Below, in pieces: positions 26,450-36,096 of a DNA stretch of 64,000 nucleotides. Position numbers and translations under genes: made by a program. Position 1 is the first letter of the stretch, and each line of letters begins with the position of its first letter. The stretch is from Chloroherpetonaceae bacterium (GTDB lineage Bacteria > Bacteroidota > Chlorobiia > Chlorobiales > Chloroherpetonaceae): NCBI GenBank assembly GCA_028277445.1, contig JANQGG010000006.1:1-64000 (forward strand), read 5' to 3'. The notes beneath the pieces were generated by a model that saw only the letters and a program-made list of their open reading frames with translations, did not search any database and was not told the origin of the DNA.

Positions 26450-27982
26450 GTGATATTAACCCTAACAATTTTTTTACCTCTGATTTTCGGGATTTTGGTT
26501 TTTGGGGTAAAAAAAGAACGCGTGGAATTGCAAAAATGGATTGCACTCACCGGTTCAGCGCTTACCTTTGGCTTATCGCTTTTTTTATTTACGCAGTATT
26601 CGTCTCAAGCTTCTTTTCAATTTGAACATCTGGCCTTGCACAATTGGCTTGGTCAAACTTTCGATACAGCTTATCGTGTGGCCCTTGATGGTTTTTCCAT
26701 GCCATTATTCCTTTTAACCGGATTTTTATTTCCCTTAACCATCATTGGATCGTGGAACGATATCAACCACAACAATCGTGAGTACCTCTTTTTAATGCTC
26801 ATGCTGGAAACCGGAGTTTTAGGCGTATTTGCCGCCACCGACCTTTTTCTGTTTTATCTTTTTTGGGAGGCCATGCTTATCCCGATGTATTTTATTATCG
26901 GGCTGTGGGGCGGAAAATCGCGGATATATGCCGCTACCAAGTACTTTATCTACACGCTTTCGGGTTCGTTGTTGATGTTAATCGGTATTATTTACATCGG
27001 GTATTTGGGCGCTGGTGAAAACGCCGGTGTTTTTACAACCGACTATCAAAAGCTTCTTGAGTTGAACTTGCCATTAGATCAACAATTGTGGCTATTCTGG
27101 ATATTCGGGATCAGCTTTTTTATTAAAGTGCCTTTGTTTCCGGTGCATACCTGGCTACCGGATGCACATACCGAAGCGCCAACCGCAGGTTCGGTTATCC
27201 TTGCCGGCGTGCTTTTAAAAATGGGCACTTATGCCTTGATTCGTTTTAATCTGACCTTATTCCCATTAGCCTCGCATGAATTTTCCATGTTAATTGCCAT
27301 ACTATCGATCATCGGCATTATCTATGGCGCGCTTTTGGCTTTGGTTCAAACCGATATCAAGCGACTGGTGGCATATTCTTCGGTCAGCCATCTGGGTTTT
27401 GTGGTTTTAGGATTGTTTGCATTTACCACCGAAGCATTGCAAGGCGCTATTCTGCAAATGGTTAATCATGGGTTATCAACTGGTTTATTGTTTATGCTTA
27501 TCGGAATGATCTACTCACGGCGACACACACGGTTTATTTCGGAATTTGGCGGCATCAAAAAAACCATGCCGGTTTTTACATCCATATTTTTGATTACAAC
27601 GCTTGCCTCGGTTGGCTTACCGGGATTGAACGGATTTGTCGGGGAGTTTCTAATTTTAAGCGGTAGCTTTAAATCGCTTAATTACGGCTCGTATGCTTAT
27701 GCAATTTTGGCTTCACTTGGTGTTGTGCTTTCGGTGGTTTATATGCTTCCAATGATTCAAAAAGTGTTTCATGGAAAAATTACCAACGATGCAAACCGAA
27801 CGCTTAAGGATTTAAATCCCCGCGAACTTATGGTATCTGTGGCTTTTGTGTTTTTTATGGTATGGATTGGCGTAGCGCCAGGCGGTTTTTTAAACATTTC
27901 AGAACATGCCTCAGAACAATTATTGGAGCGCTTATCAAAAAGCCATATGCAAAGCTCGATGGCAACATTTAACCCGAACTGA
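26450..27982 (+). CDS. nuoM: NADH-quinone oxidoreductase subunit M
   Basis: The second antiporter-like subunit of complex I, 510 residues and about 14 helices. Signatures are LFYLFWEAMLIPMYFIIGLWGG (conserved glutamate), KVPLFPVHTWLPDAHTEAPTAGSVILAG (the NuoM signature with AHTEAP) and DIKRLVAYSSVSHLGFV. It starts with GTG at 26450, 22 bases after the histidine kinase gene, and is followed by nuoN after six bases. Confidence 0.96.
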   Translation: MILTLTIFLPLIFGILVFGVKKERVELQKWIALTGSALTFGLSLFLFTQYSSQASFQFEHLALHNWLGQTFDTAYRVALDGFSMPLFLLTGFLFPLTIIGSWNDINHNNREYLFLMLMLETGVLGVFAATDLFLFYLFWEAMLIPMYFIIGLWGGKSRIYAATKYFIYTLSGSLLMLIGIIYIGYLGAGENAGVFTTDYQKLLELNLPLDQQLWLFWIFGISFFIKVPLFPVHTWLPDAHTEAPTAGSVILAGVLLKMGTYALIRFNLTLFPLASHEFSMLIAILSIIGIIYGALLALVQTDIKRLVAYSSVSHLGFVVLGLFAFTTEALQGAILQMVNHGLSTGLLFMLIGMIYSRRHTRFISEFGGIKKTMPVFTSIFLITTLASVGLPGLNGFVGEFLILSGSFKSLNYGSYAYAILASLGVVLSVVYMLPMIQKVFHGKITNDANRTLKDLNPRELMVSVAFVFFMVWIGVAPGGFLNISEHASEQLLERLSKSHMQSSMATFNPN

Positions 27983-27988
27983 TTCGTT

Positions 27989-29413
27989 ATGCTTCAAGAC
28001 TTTTATTATGCACTCCCGATAATGCTGGCTTCGTTATGGAGCGTGGGTTTGATTTTGATTGAAGCGCTTGCCGAAAAAGCCTCGCTCACTAAAATTGCGG
28101 CTCAATTGGGTTTTATTCTGGTTTTGGTATTCTGTTTCGTAGTTCCCAATGAATCGCACGCCGTTTTTTATGGCATGCTAAAAACCGGGTTGTTTACCAA
28201 CTACACTGCCGGCGTTTTTTCATTAACCGGCTTATTGGTTGTGAGCATTTCCAGCGAGTATTTAAATGATGAAGACATTCATTACGGTGAATTTTATCCG
28301 ATTGTTTTTCTTTCGGTAGTCGGTATGATGTTGATGGCCTCATCCGGCAACCTAACCATACTTTTTATCGGGCTGGAATTAATGTCTATAGCTTTATATG
28401 TGCTGGCCGGATTGAACCGAAAACTGGATCGCTCCAATGAAGCGGCCATAAAATATTTTTTGTTAGGGGCGTTTGCTTCAGGATTTTTCTTGTATGGCAT
28501 TGCGTTTATCTATGGCGATGCCGGCTCATTATCACTCATTAAAATCTCTTCATTTTATGAAAGCCATGAACCCAGCGGCATGTTCTGGATAGGGCTGATT
28601 TTGGTTTTGATCGGTCTGTTGTTCAAAATTGCAGCCGTTCCTTTTCATCAATGGGCGCCGGATGCTTACGAAGGAGCGCCTACCGCTTCAACGGCATTCA
28701 TGTCTACATCAGCAAAAATAGCTTCCTTCAGCGCGCTTATCATCATCATTTTAACATTTGCATCAATTCTCGCCAAAACCGAAAGTTTTACAAATGTGCT
28801 GGCCATTGTTGCTGTTTTAAGCATGATTCTGGGAAATCTTTATGCACTGGGGCAAGATAATATCAAACGCATGCTGGCTTATTCATCCATTGCACATGGC
28901 GGCTACATGCTGGTGGGAATTGTTGCGGCAAACGCTTCGGGATTAAGCGGGGTACTGTTTTACACGTTGATCTATAGCATAACAACCATCGGTGCGTTTG
29001 GCTTGATTTTAAGCCTTGAGCGAAAACAGAGCTTCCTGGATATTAACGATTACAGAGGATTGTTTAAAACTCATCCTTTGCCGGCTACCTTAATCGCCGT
29101 CTTTATGTTTAGCTTGATTGGCTTGCCGCCGCTTGGGGGATTTATCGGAAAGTACCTGGTGTTTTCAGCCGCCATTGAAGCCGATTTAACTTGGCTAGTC
29201 GTTGTTGGCGTTCTGGCAAGTTTGCTTTCGGTGTTTTATTACCTCCGGGTTGTTTTGGTTATGTTTTTGGAACACCCAAATGATAATGTACAGGTTACAG
29301 AAATTGCTTCATTAAACACCGTGCTTTTAATTTTAGCCCTTCTCACGCTTGTTCTAGGATTTTACCCTTCTCCTCTTATTAATATCGCTCAAAAGGCTAT
29401 TGCTATGTTTTAA
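27989..29413 (+). CDS. nuoN: NADH-quinone oxidoreductase subunit N
   Basis: The third antiporter-like subunit of complex I, 474 residues and about 14 helices. Signatures are LFIGLELMSIALYVLAGL with the conserved glutamate, SNEAAIKYFLLGAFASGF, PFHQWAPDAYEGAPTASTAFMSTSAK (the NuoN signature) and DNIKRMLAYSSIAHGGYMLVG. It is the last gene of the cluster; a RAYT remnant follows directly after its stop. Confidence 0.96.
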   Translation: MLQDFYYALPIMLASLWSVGLILIEALAEKASLTKIAAQLGFILVLVFCFVVPNESHAVFYGMLKTGLFTNYTAGVFSLTGLLVVSISSEYLNDEDIHYGEFYPIVFLSVVGMMLMASSGNLTILFIGLELMSIALYVLAGLNRKLDRSNEAAIKYFLLGAFASGFFLYGIAFIYGDAGSLSLIKISSFYESHEPSGMFWIGLILVLIGLLFKIAAVPFHQWAPDAYEGAPTASTAFMSTSAKIASFSALIIIILTFASILAKTESFTNVLAIVAVLSMILGNLYALGQDNIKRMLAYSSIAHGGYMLVGIVAANASGLSGVLFYTLIYSITTIGAFGLILSLERKQSFLDINDYRGLFKTHPLPATLIAVFMFSLIGLPPLGGFIGKYLVFSAAIEADLTWLVVVGVLASLLSVFYYLRVVLVMFLEHPNDNVQVTEIASLNTVLLILALLTLVLGFYPSPLINIAQKAIAMF

Positions 29414-29425
29414 AAAACCCTAGCC

Positions 29426-29707
29426 AATTTAAAGCCATCAATTAAAATATATCAAAGAGAATGCCTTTTTGGTGAGATTAGAAACGGTAAAATGCAAATA
29501 AAGGAATTTGGGAAAATTGCTCAACAAAATTGGTTGAATTTACCTTCTTATTACTCACACATTGTTATTGATAAATGGAGTGTTATGCCAAATCATTTTC
29601 GTAGTATCCTTTTTATTGTTGATGAAGGTACGACTGTAGAGGCAATTCATGAATTGCCCCTACAAAAGCTTTGGTATATCAATGAATTTCTTTTTAGCCA
29701 GATATGA
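29426..29707 (+). pseudogene. REP-associated tyrosine transposase (RAYT) fragment
   Basis: A degraded fragment of a Y1 (HUH) transposase of the RAYT type that mobilises or processes REP palindromes. Residues read YQRECLFGEIRNGKM, then EFGKIAQQNW, then VIDKWSVMPNHFRSILF. In active enzymes the HUH motif is PNHxH; here the second His is Arg. The frame is open for only about 90 codons, whereas a complete protein has about 170-220, and the catalytic Tyr region is gone. A REP-like palindrome is embedded in the frame, giving the peptide AIHELPL. The remaining bases to htrA carry another palindrome. Confidence 0.72.
29635..29664. repeat. REP-like palindrome inside the RAYT remnant
   Basis: A 30-base near-perfect palindrome centred on ggcaattcatgaattgcc, with arms tgtag and ctaca and one mismatched pair. 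It encodes AIHELPL in the RAYT frame. Such palindromes are the substrates of RAYT enzymes. Confidence 0.8.
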
Positions 29708-29719
29708 ATTATGAGCGTC

Positions 29720-29740
29720 ATGCCGGACTTGATCCGGCAT
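29720..29740. repeat. REP-like hairpin (atgccgga...tccggcat)
   Basis: Perfect 8-base arms atgccgga and tccggcat with a 5-base loop cttga. It is a dispersed repeat type seen in many bacteria, preceded by gtc. It lies between the RAYT remnant and the 3' end of htrA and could also limit read-through between the converging nuo and htrA transcripts. Confidence 0.75.
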
Positions 29741-29775
29741 CTAAATCTTTTTCCTCTGAGAGAAGACTTTTACAT

Positions 29776-30975
29776 TTATTTTTCCAGCTTTACCTTTATC
29801 AGTTTGGTCTTTTTATCCCGAACAATTTTCAAGCTCAAAAAATCGCCGGCTTTGAGCCCGCGAATAGCAAATGTAAGATCTTGATCGTTTTTGATGTTAT
29901 CGCCATTCGCTTCAATGATGATATCGCCAACTTTTAACCCGGCTTTTTGACCGGCTGAGCTCGATTCGATTTCCGCCACGATAACCCCTTCGGCATTATC
30001 AAGGCCAAAAATGGCCGCTAGTCGCTTGTTTAGCGTTTGAACGCTTATTCCTGTCCTGAATGTCCGATCAATTTTTCCATGCGCTTTCAAATCTTCCAGG
30101 ATCGCTTTCACTCGGTTGATCGGTAAGGCAAATCCGATGCCGATGGACCCTTTTCCACCACCGGTATAAATAAACGTGTTCATCCCGATCACTTCTGCGG
30201 AGGCGTTTAAAAGCGGGCCGCCGCTATTGCCGCTATTAATCGAAGCGTCGGTTTGGATCATATCGCGGTACGATCGGTTATCCACATCGGGGAAATTCAA
30301 TCCCATGGAGCTAATCACGCCAACGGTTACGGATGGCTTTTCATTGATATCAAACAAACCAAACGGGTTTCCCATGGCAATGGCCCATTCTCCAACAATG
30401 ATATCATCGGAGTTCCCGAATTTAAGATGCGGCAGACCGGTTTCCTCAATTTTTAATAGCGCAATATCGGTGAGTTGATCAGTGCCAACCAATTCCGCAT
30501 CAAAGCGCCGGCCATCGGTCATCGTTACAACAATCTTACTGGCATTTCCTGCCACATGAGAGTTGGTAAGGATGTATCCGTCCCCTGATATGATAAATCC
30601 TGATCCAAGACCCTTGACTTCTTGCCGATAAACTCGGTTTTTAGGGCGCATAAAATGCTCAAAAAACGGATCATTTTTCCAAAACCAGCTTAACGGATCG
30701 CGATACTGGTACTGCCGAATTTCCGTAACATTAATGCCAACTACTGCCGGACTCGCAAATTCAACGGCGCGGGTAATTGCATTTTGGCGTGAATTATATA
30801 AGTTTTGATTGGCTTGCGGGGTTTGTTGCGCATATAAAGCATTCGAATCGGAATATGGTTTTTCTTTTGAGCCGTTGGTTTCGTTTTCTTGATATCCGCT
30901 TTTACACGCACTCAACAAAACCAATAAAACACACAATCCAATTCGTTTATAATTTAAAGTCTTTCTTGATATCAT
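29776..30975 (-). CDS. HtrA/DegP-type serine protease lipoprotein, one PDZ domain
   Basis: A trypsin-like envelope protease that degrades or refolds damaged exported proteins. It has 399 residues. The signal ends in lipobox LLSAC (Cys24), so the protein is probably membrane-anchored in the periplasm. The catalytic triad is visible: His140 in TNSHVAG, Asp170 in LTDIALLKI and Ser251 in NSGNSGGPLLN. One PDZ domain occupies about 300-395 (GVIVAEIESSSAGQKAGLKVGDII), unlike DegP, which has two; the architecture resembles DegS or the single-PDZ HtrA forms. It follows the Yip1-like gene by 15 bases and is convergent with nuoN. Confidence 0.93.
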   Translation of the reverse strand: MISRKTLNYKRIGLCVLLVLLSACKSGYQENETNGSKEKPYSDSNALYAQQTPQANQNLYNSRQNAITRAVEFASPAVVGINVTEIRQYQYRDPLSWFWKNDPFFEHFMRPKNRVYRQEVKGLGSGFIISGDGYILTNSHVAGNASKIVVTMTDGRRFDAELVGTDQLTDIALLKIEETGLPHLKFGNSDDIIVGEWAIAMGNPFGLFDINEKPSVTVGVISSMGLNFPDVDNRSYRDMIQTDASINSGNSGGPLLNASAEVIGMNTFIYTGGGKGSIGIGFALPINRVKAILEDLKAHGKIDRTFRTGISVQTLNKRLAAIFGLDNAEGVIVAEIESSSAGQKAGLKVGDIIIEANGDNIKNDQDLTFAIRGLKAGDFLSLKIVRDKKTKLIKVKLEK

Positions 30976-30990
30976 TTTTTTGATGTTTCT

Positions 30991-31542
30991 CTAGTTTATA
31001 ACCCGATAAAACGCTTGCAATAAAAGAAAACAAAGCCCATAAAAAAACAATGAGCCGACTGAAAATAGTATCAGAAAACGTGAGTTTCTCAGAGAATTTT
31101 CGACCTTGAGTTGGTTAAATCCAACGTGCAGTAGCCATAGGCTAACACAAAAACCAATAATGAATAACAGATACAAACTTATTCCAAATGGAATCATCGG
31201 CAAGCACATCCATATTGGGAAACTGCTAAATGTAATGAGTTGGAAGACATTCAGTTTAAGTTGCTCATTTTCTTTACTCTTCAGAATCTTGTTTGAAAGT
31301 CCAACCATGATAGTGTGACTTATGGTTAAAAGACTAAAACCGGCAATGCCCATCGCCATGCTTTGTTTAGAAACACCCAGAACCATAATTAGCAACACCA
31401 CAACAATAAACAACAATGGAAAAATGGCGTTCTGAAAAACATCGGATGAATCATTGGTCTTTTCCCGGTAAATAATTTGCCATTGTTTTTGGGGAAACAA
31501 ACAAATTTTAAACGCCTTTAAAAAGGCTGATACAAAAATCAT
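30991..31542 (-). CDS. Yip1-like polytopic membrane protein
   Basis: A 183-residue membrane protein with about five hydrophobic helices (around 40-60, 65-85, 108-128, 132-152 and 160-180). An N-terminal amphipathic segment contains KAFKICLFPQKQWQIIYREK, the pattern (FxP.KxW..I) seen in bacterial Yip1-domain proteins. Its function is unknown. It is the first gene of a two-gene unit with the HtrA-like protease, so it may relate to envelope maintenance; that is inference. It is divergent from upp with 69 bases between. Confidence 0.7.
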   Translation of the reverse strand: MIFVSAFLKAFKICLFPQKQWQIIYREKTNDSSDVFQNAIFPLLFIVVVLLIMVLGVSKQSMAMGIAGFSLLTISHTIMVGLSNKILKSKENEQLKLNVFQLITFSSFPIWMCLPMIPFGISLYLLFIIGFCVSLWLLHVGFNQLKVENSLRNSRFLILFSVGSLFFYGLCFLLLQAFYRVIN

Positions 31543-31611
31543 GAGTTGAACTCCCTCTGGATGTGATTTTTTTAATGTATTTTATGCAAACCAAAACTAA
31601 ATCCTACTGCT

Positions 31612-32232
31612 ATGCGATGCACTGTCATAGATCATTCTATCATTAAAGCTGATTTAACGGTCTTAAGAGATAAAGATACGCCAAACGACTTATTCCGCTC
31701 AAGCCTGGCTCGTATTTCTGAAATCATGGCTGTTGAAATTCTTAAACAGGCTGAGCTTGAACCATTTAAGATTAATACCCCATTGGAGGAAACCATCGGC
31801 TATCGTTTAAAACACGATTATGTCTTGGTGCCTATTCTTAGAGCCGGACTTGGATTATTGGATGGGTTTTTGAAGTACCTGCCGGATTCAACCGTTTCAC
31901 ACATCGGTGTTTTCAGAGATGAACAAACCAATCAACCCAACTTTTATTATTCAAACATCCCCGCTAAGCTTCATCTATCGCATTGCATCATCCTAGACCC
32001 AATGCTCGCAACAGGCGGCAGCGCATCGTTTGTCGCAGATCGTTTAAAAGAAAAAGGCGCTCAAGATCTCACCCTCGTTTCAATTGTTGCTGCACCTGAA
32101 GGTATCCAACATATCAATAATGCTCATCACAATATCTCCATTTACGCTGCAACGGTGGATCGGGAATTAAATGCGGCAAAATACATTTTGCCCGGTTTGG
32201 GCGACGCCGGCGATCGTTTATTTGGCACGTGA
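31612..32232 (+). CDS. upp: Uracil phosphoribosyltransferase
   Basis: Salvages uracil with PRPP to UMP. The 206 residues match the family length (about 208). Signatures are FRSSLARISEIMAVE, RLKHDYVLVPILRAGLG (residues 65-81), HIGVFRDEQT (97-106), the PRPP loop CIILDPMLATGGSA (125-138) and the uracil-binding end YILPGLGDAGDRLFGT. The 3' end overlaps the convergent VanZ-like gene by 15 bases. Confidence 0.97.
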   Translation: MRCTVIDHSIIKADLTVLRDKDTPNDLFRSSLARISEIMAVEILKQAELEPFKINTPLEETIGYRLKHDYVLVPILRAGLGLLDGFLKYLPDSTVSHIGVFRDEQTNQPNFYYSNIPAKLHLSHCIILDPMLATGGSASFVADRLKEKGAQDLTLVSIVAAPEGIQHINNAHHNISIYAATVDRELNAAKYILPGLGDAGDRLFGT

Positions 32233-32622
32233 TCTCACTCCAAACCAAGGCGTCGGGCGAAGCTTAAAAAGGATGTGCGAAAGCACAATCCCAATTAAAT
32301 CCGCATTGATATCCATGATATCCGGATTTCGATTGGGCACAAAATATTGGTGGGTTTCGTCGGAAATAGCAAATAGCGTTGTCAGCAATATGCCGGCTAA
32401 GAACCAATTGACCCGCAAATATGGAAACAACCGCTGGTGATACAACGCATGAGCTGTCACATACCCCAGCGCGCCATACAGAATGATGTGCACTAGTTTA
32501 TCAAACGAAAGAAACGAAATGCTGAAATCAGGAAATTTGTCACCGGGAATACCCGACAGGATAAAAATAAATGTGGCAAGGAAAATAGCAGGAAACTGAT
32601 TTAACCAAAATGTAGACTTCAT
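32218..32622 (-). CDS. VanZ-like membrane protein
   Basis: A 134-residue protein with four membrane helices. VanZ-family features are FDKLVHIILYGALGY (Asp-Lys-xx-His in the second helix region), ISDETHQYFVPNRNPDIMDINADLIG (the conserved E-x-x-Q and D-x-x-x-N-x-x-G pattern). VanZ gives low-level teicoplanin resistance in enterococci, but most homologues have no known role. The ATG at 32620-32622 is preferred over the TTG just upstream. It is co-directional with the EnvC-like gene (nine bases after it) and overlaps upp tail to tail. Confidence 0.85.
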   Translation of the reverse strand: MKSTFWLNQFPAIFLATFIFILSGIPGDKFPDFSISFLSFDKLVHIILYGALGYVTAHALYHQRLFPYLRVNWFLAGILLTTLFAISDETHQYFVPNRNPDIMDINADLIGIVLSHILFKLRPTPWFGVRSRAK

Positions 32623-32631
32623 CAACGTAAA

Positions 32632-34020
32632 TTATTTCTTGGCCAGCCAAATTTCAGGATTGCACTTGTCACGCCCTTTCCAAACTTCAAAATGAACGAT
32701 TGAACCGCCTTCAGGCATTTTGCCAGAGTTTCCAATAACCTGGCCGGCGCGAACCGTTTCTCCCGATGTCACCTTAATATCGGAAAGGTTGGCATAGACC
32801 GTAATGTATGAATTTGTATGTCGTATCAATATAATATTTCCAAATGTTGGCAAATAGGCAATTTGAGTGACCTTTCCTCCTGCAACCGCATACACCGAAC
32901 TACCGATTGGAACGGAAATATCAACGCCATTATTAAAAGTGACAATCTTTAAGTCCTTGTCTTTGTTCTTACCAAAATGCTCGACAATTACGCCGCCGTG
33001 AACCGGCCATGGCAACCGCCCCATGTTTTTATCAAAATCAGACGCTACCAGGTTATAGTCAAAATCACTGGGTCCGGATTTTAACATCGGTTGAGACGGT
33101 TCTAACTCAAGCGCAACATCCGAACGTCGCCTTTTGGATTCTTTTTTTGTGGTTGTTTTTTTGGATTTGGCCAGCAACTTTCGCCGCATGGCCTCTTCCC
33201 TTCGCTTTTTGGCAATTTCAGCTTTTATTGCCCGTTCTTCAGCCAAAATCAATTTTTTAATTTTGTTTTGAATTGTTCTGGTTTTTTTCTGACTTTCCTG
33301 AAGCTGCTTTTTAAAACCACGTTTGTCTTTCTTTAATTGTGCCAGGAGGGTTTCTTTATCGTTTTGAGTCTTCTGCAAATCATCCAATTGCGATTTCTTT
33401 TCTTTCAACAGCTGCTTGGATTCGGCATATTGCCTGCTCAGCTTTTTATTAATGGTTGTAATTTCAAACTTTTTACGATCAATTTCCCTGAGCTTTACTT
33501 TACCAAAATCCGAAAAATGTTGAATGTATTCCTTACGAATAATGGCTTGATTGATTGATGACGCTGAAAATAAAACCTCTAATTCGTTTTTAACGCCAAA
33601 TTTATAAATCGCTATGGCATAGCGCGTAAAATCGCTTTTTAACGCTTTCAATTCTAATTCGGCTTGCTTTAACTGTTTTGTTTTTTTTCGGATTTCCGAT
33701 TTTAGCTTGCTTTGCTGGCTTTGAATGTTTCGGACAACCTGCTTATAAAGCATCACTTGCTTGGAAAGGTTTTTCAGGGCAAGCAACGATTTTTTTTCAG
33801 ATTCGGAGGTTTGATCCAATTTTTTTTGATAATCTTTGATCTGATGTTGCAGCTTTTGAAGGATATATTGGCTTTTCTGGCGTTGTTTGGAAAGCTTTTC
33901 GATATCGTTTGGTTTTAACGCCTCCGCCCATGCTGAAAAATTAACGCCAATAATTACTGCTAACGCTAATACCATAACCTTATACCAAACCTTATTATTT
34001 TTCTGCCTGCATATAACCAT
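32632..34020 (-). CDS. EnvC-like murein hydrolase activator, degenerate M23 domain
   Basis: A 462-residue exported protein: a signal sequence near residues 14-32, a long coiled coil (about 35-290, rich in Lys, Gln and Glu), then a LytM/M23 domain (about 345-460). The LytM zinc ligands are not conserved: NNGVDIS instead of HxGxD, VYANLS instead of a His-containing YxHL, and SIVHFEVW instead of HLHFEV. Such degenerate domains activate N-acetylmuramyl amidases instead of cutting peptidoglycan, as EnvC does in E. coli cell division. A hairpin lies in the leader at 34058-34089. murA is divergent on the other side. Confidence 0.88.
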   Translation of the reverse strand: MVICRQKNNKVWYKVMVLALAVIIGVNFSAWAEALKPNDIEKLSKQRQKSQYILQKLQHQIKDYQKKLDQTSESEKKSLLALKNLSKQVMLYKQVVRNIQSQQSKLKSEIRKKTKQLKQAELELKALKSDFTRYAIAIYKFGVKNELEVLFSASSINQAIIRKEYIQHFSDFGKVKLREIDRKKFEITTINKKLSRQYAESKQLLKEKKSQLDDLQKTQNDKETLLAQLKKDKRGFKKQLQESQKKTRTIQNKIKKLILAEERAIKAEIAKKRREEAMRRKLLAKSKKTTTKKESKRRRSDVALELEPSQPMLKSGPSDFDYNLVASDFDKNMGRLPWPVHGGVIVEHFGKNKDKDLKIVTFNNGVDISVPIGSSVYAVAGGKVTQIAYLPTFGNIILIRHTNSYITVYANLSDIKVTSGETVRAGQVIGNSGKMPEGGSIVHFEVWKGRDKCNPEIWLAKK

Positions 34021-34057
34021 TTTTTACATCAATAATTAATCCCTGTTTCAAACATGC

Positions 34058-34089
34058 AAAAAAAAAGGCCGAGGTTTCCCCACGGCCTT
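34058..34089 (-). terminator. Terminator-like hairpin in the leader of the EnvC-like gene
   Basis: Arms AAGGCCG (34065-34071) and CGGCCTT (34083-34089), followed in the minus direction by a run of nine U. It ends 38 bases before the ATG of the EnvC-like gene. There is no minus-strand gene upstream for it to end, so it may be an attenuator, or it may block antisense transcription from the murA side. Confidence 0.7.
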
Positions 34090-34199
34090 CGCGAGTAAGA
34101 TCGTAAAATTATTCTTTAAATAAAACAGGTTTTATGAAAAAAAGTGGTTATAATCGTGGTTATTTTATCAAAATACAAACCAATTGATTTTCCTTTTTA

Positions 34200-35474
34200 A
34201 TGGATAAACTTGTTATTGAAGGCCAACATAGACTTTCAGGAAGCGTTATGGTATCAGGGTCAAAAAATGCGGCGTTAGCCATTATGGCAGCCGCTTTGCT
34301 TCCGGAAAGTGGAACGACTACCATCAAACGCGTCCCTGATCTGCGTGATGTCCATACCCTGAGTAATTTATTGCGTATTGTTGGGGCAAAGGTCAATTTC
34401 AACGATCATACCTTAACCATTAATTCCGAAAGCGTTTCTCATTTTGAAGCGCCGTATGAACTGGTTAAAAAAATGCGTGCATCTATTTACGTGCTTGGCC
34501 CGCTTCTTTCGAGATTTGGTCAGGCAACCGTCTCGCTTCCGGGAGGGTGTGCTTTTGGCCCGCGACCTGTAGATTTACATATCGACGCCATGAAAAAACT
34601 TGGGGCTTCCATTGAAATTCAAGACGGCTACATTATTGCAAAAGCCAAACAAGGCCGTTTAACCGGAGCGACGATTCATTTTAAAACCACCTCGGTTGGC
34701 GCCACAGGCAATACGCTTATGGCCGCTGTTCTGGCAAATGGCGTTACTAAACTATTCAATGCAGCTATTGAACCCGAAATTATAGCCCTATGTGACTTTT
34801 TAGTAAAAATGGGCGCGAAAATTAAAGGAATTGGCACAAAACATTTAGAAATTGAAGGCGTTGAAAAATTGCATGCGATTGAATTCGCAAATATTTTTGA
34901 TCGAATTGAAGCCTCGACATTGCTTGCCGCCGCTGCCATCACTAGTGGCAAAATCACCTTAACCGAGGTTGATCCATCCGAACTAAACACTGTTCTTATA
35001 AAGCTAAAGCAAGCCGGATGCACCATTGAAACACATGAAACGTCCATTCATTTAACATCACCCAAAAAACTCAAGGCGACAAATATCGACGCCAAACCTT
35101 ATCCAAATTTCCCAACGGATATGCAAGCCCAATGGATTGCTTTAATGACCCAGGCCGATGGCTCAAGTAAAATTGTTGATCATGTTTATTTGGAGCGATT
35201 TAATCATGTCCCGGAATTAAATCGGTTAGGCGCTGGCATCGAAGTCAAAAAAAATGTTGCTACTTTAAAAGGGCCAACGAATCTTTCCGGGGCAAAGGTC
35301 ATGTCAACCGATCTGCGAGCTTCTGCCAGCTTAATTCTTGCCGGACTTGCAGCCAAAGGCACCACAGAAGTGCTCAGGGTCTACCATCTTGATCGCGGTT
35401 ATGAAAAAATCGAACAAAAACTTCGCCAACTTGGGGCTAAAATTGAGCGGGTTAAATACAATGAATTTGAGTAG
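34200..35474 (+). CDS. murA: UDP-N-acetylglucosamine 1-carboxyvinyltransferase
   Basis: The first committed step of peptidoglycan synthesis: transfer of enolpyruvate from PEP to UDP-GlcNAc in the cytosol. It has 424 residues. Signatures are [16 protein letters not shown] (residues 19-34), the flexible loop [15 protein letters not shown] with the catalytic Cys117 (target of fosfomycin), [34 protein letters not shown] and [15 protein letters not shown]. The next gene overlaps its end by 14 bases. The promoter must lie in the 180 bases shared with the EnvC-like gene. Confidence 0.97.
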   Translation: MDKLVIEGQHRLSGSVMVSGSKNAALAIMAAALLPESGTTTIKRVPDLRDVHTLSNLLRIVGAKVNFNDHTLTINSESVSHFEAPYELVKKMRASIYVLGPLLSRFGQATVSLPGGCAFGPRPVDLHIDAMKKLGASIEIQDGYIIAKAKQGRLTGATIHFKTTSVGATGNTLMAAVLANGVTKLFNAAIEPEIIALCDFLVKMGAKIKGIGTKHLEIEGVEKLHAIEFANIFDRIEASTLLAAAAITSGKITLTEVDPSELNTVLIKLKQAGCTIETHETSIHLTSPKKLKATNIDAKPYPNFPTDMQAQWIALMTQADGSSKIVDHVYLERFNHVPELNRLGAGIEVKKNVATLKGPTNLSGAKVMSTDLRASASLILAGLAAKGTTEVLRVYHLDRGYEKIEQKLRQLGAKIERVKYNEFE

Positions 35475-36096
35475 AAGAACCACGAAAGCGCCATACACGA
35501 TTATCATATTTTTGTTTTTATGGTCTTTAGCCGGATGCTCACCATCCGGGCTGGAATTAAGCGGAGAGGTTAGTCTTGAGTCTAAATCAGCGCAAAAAAA
35601 GCCGTTGCCCAACGCACCGGTTATCATGGTTAATTATGAAGAGTGCTTTCAGCGACTAAATCAGCGCAAAGCGGGCATGCAAATGGGCTTACATGAGCTT
35701 TCCAATCTAAGAATCAAATTAAGCGATCAACTTGATAGCTTAAAAGCAAAGTATCAAGCCGGCAATTATAAAAATCAGGCGATTAAACAAAACTATGAAG
35801 CCATAACCGACTCAATTGCCGCGTTAAAAAAAGCAACTAAAACTTACAAACTTGACTATTTAAAGTCGATTGCCAACTGGCTGGGTTCATTGGCTACGCA
35901 AAAAGGAGTCACAAATACATCGGGAGAATTTCATTTTGAGGGGATTGAACCCGGCAAATACCTGCTTATTTGCGTTTTTGAACACCCTTCTCAGACAGGA
36001 TTTTTGATAAAGCCACTGGATATGAATCAATCGCGCCAAGCCGTGCTGACGATTCAAGACCGCGATCCCCAATTATTCCTTCAGCACAATGACTAG
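35461..36096 (+). CDS. Lipoprotein with central coiled coil
   Basis: A 211-residue lipoprotein. The signal ends in LAGC (cysteine near residue 26). Residues about 60-120 form a helical, charged region ([19 protein letters not shown]) likely to be coiled coil. The C-terminal part ([23 protein letters not shown]) has the form of a carboxypeptidase-regulatory-like (CarboxypepD_reg) beta domain. ATG 35461 lies within the last codons of murA, giving a 14-base overlap; the longer frame inside murA is rejected. It overlaps the DUF58 gene by eight bases. Function unknown. Confidence 0.75.
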   Translation: MNLSRRTTKAPYTIIIFLFLWSLAGCSPSGLELSGEVSLESKSAQKKPLPNAPVIMVNYEECFQRLNQRKAGMQMGLHELSNLRIKLSDQLDSLKAKYQAGNYKNQAIKQNYEAITDSIAALKKATKTYKLDYLKSIANWLGSLATQKGVTNTSGEFHFEGIEPGKYLLICVFEHPSQTGFLIKPLDMNQSRQAVLTIQDRDPQLFLQHND

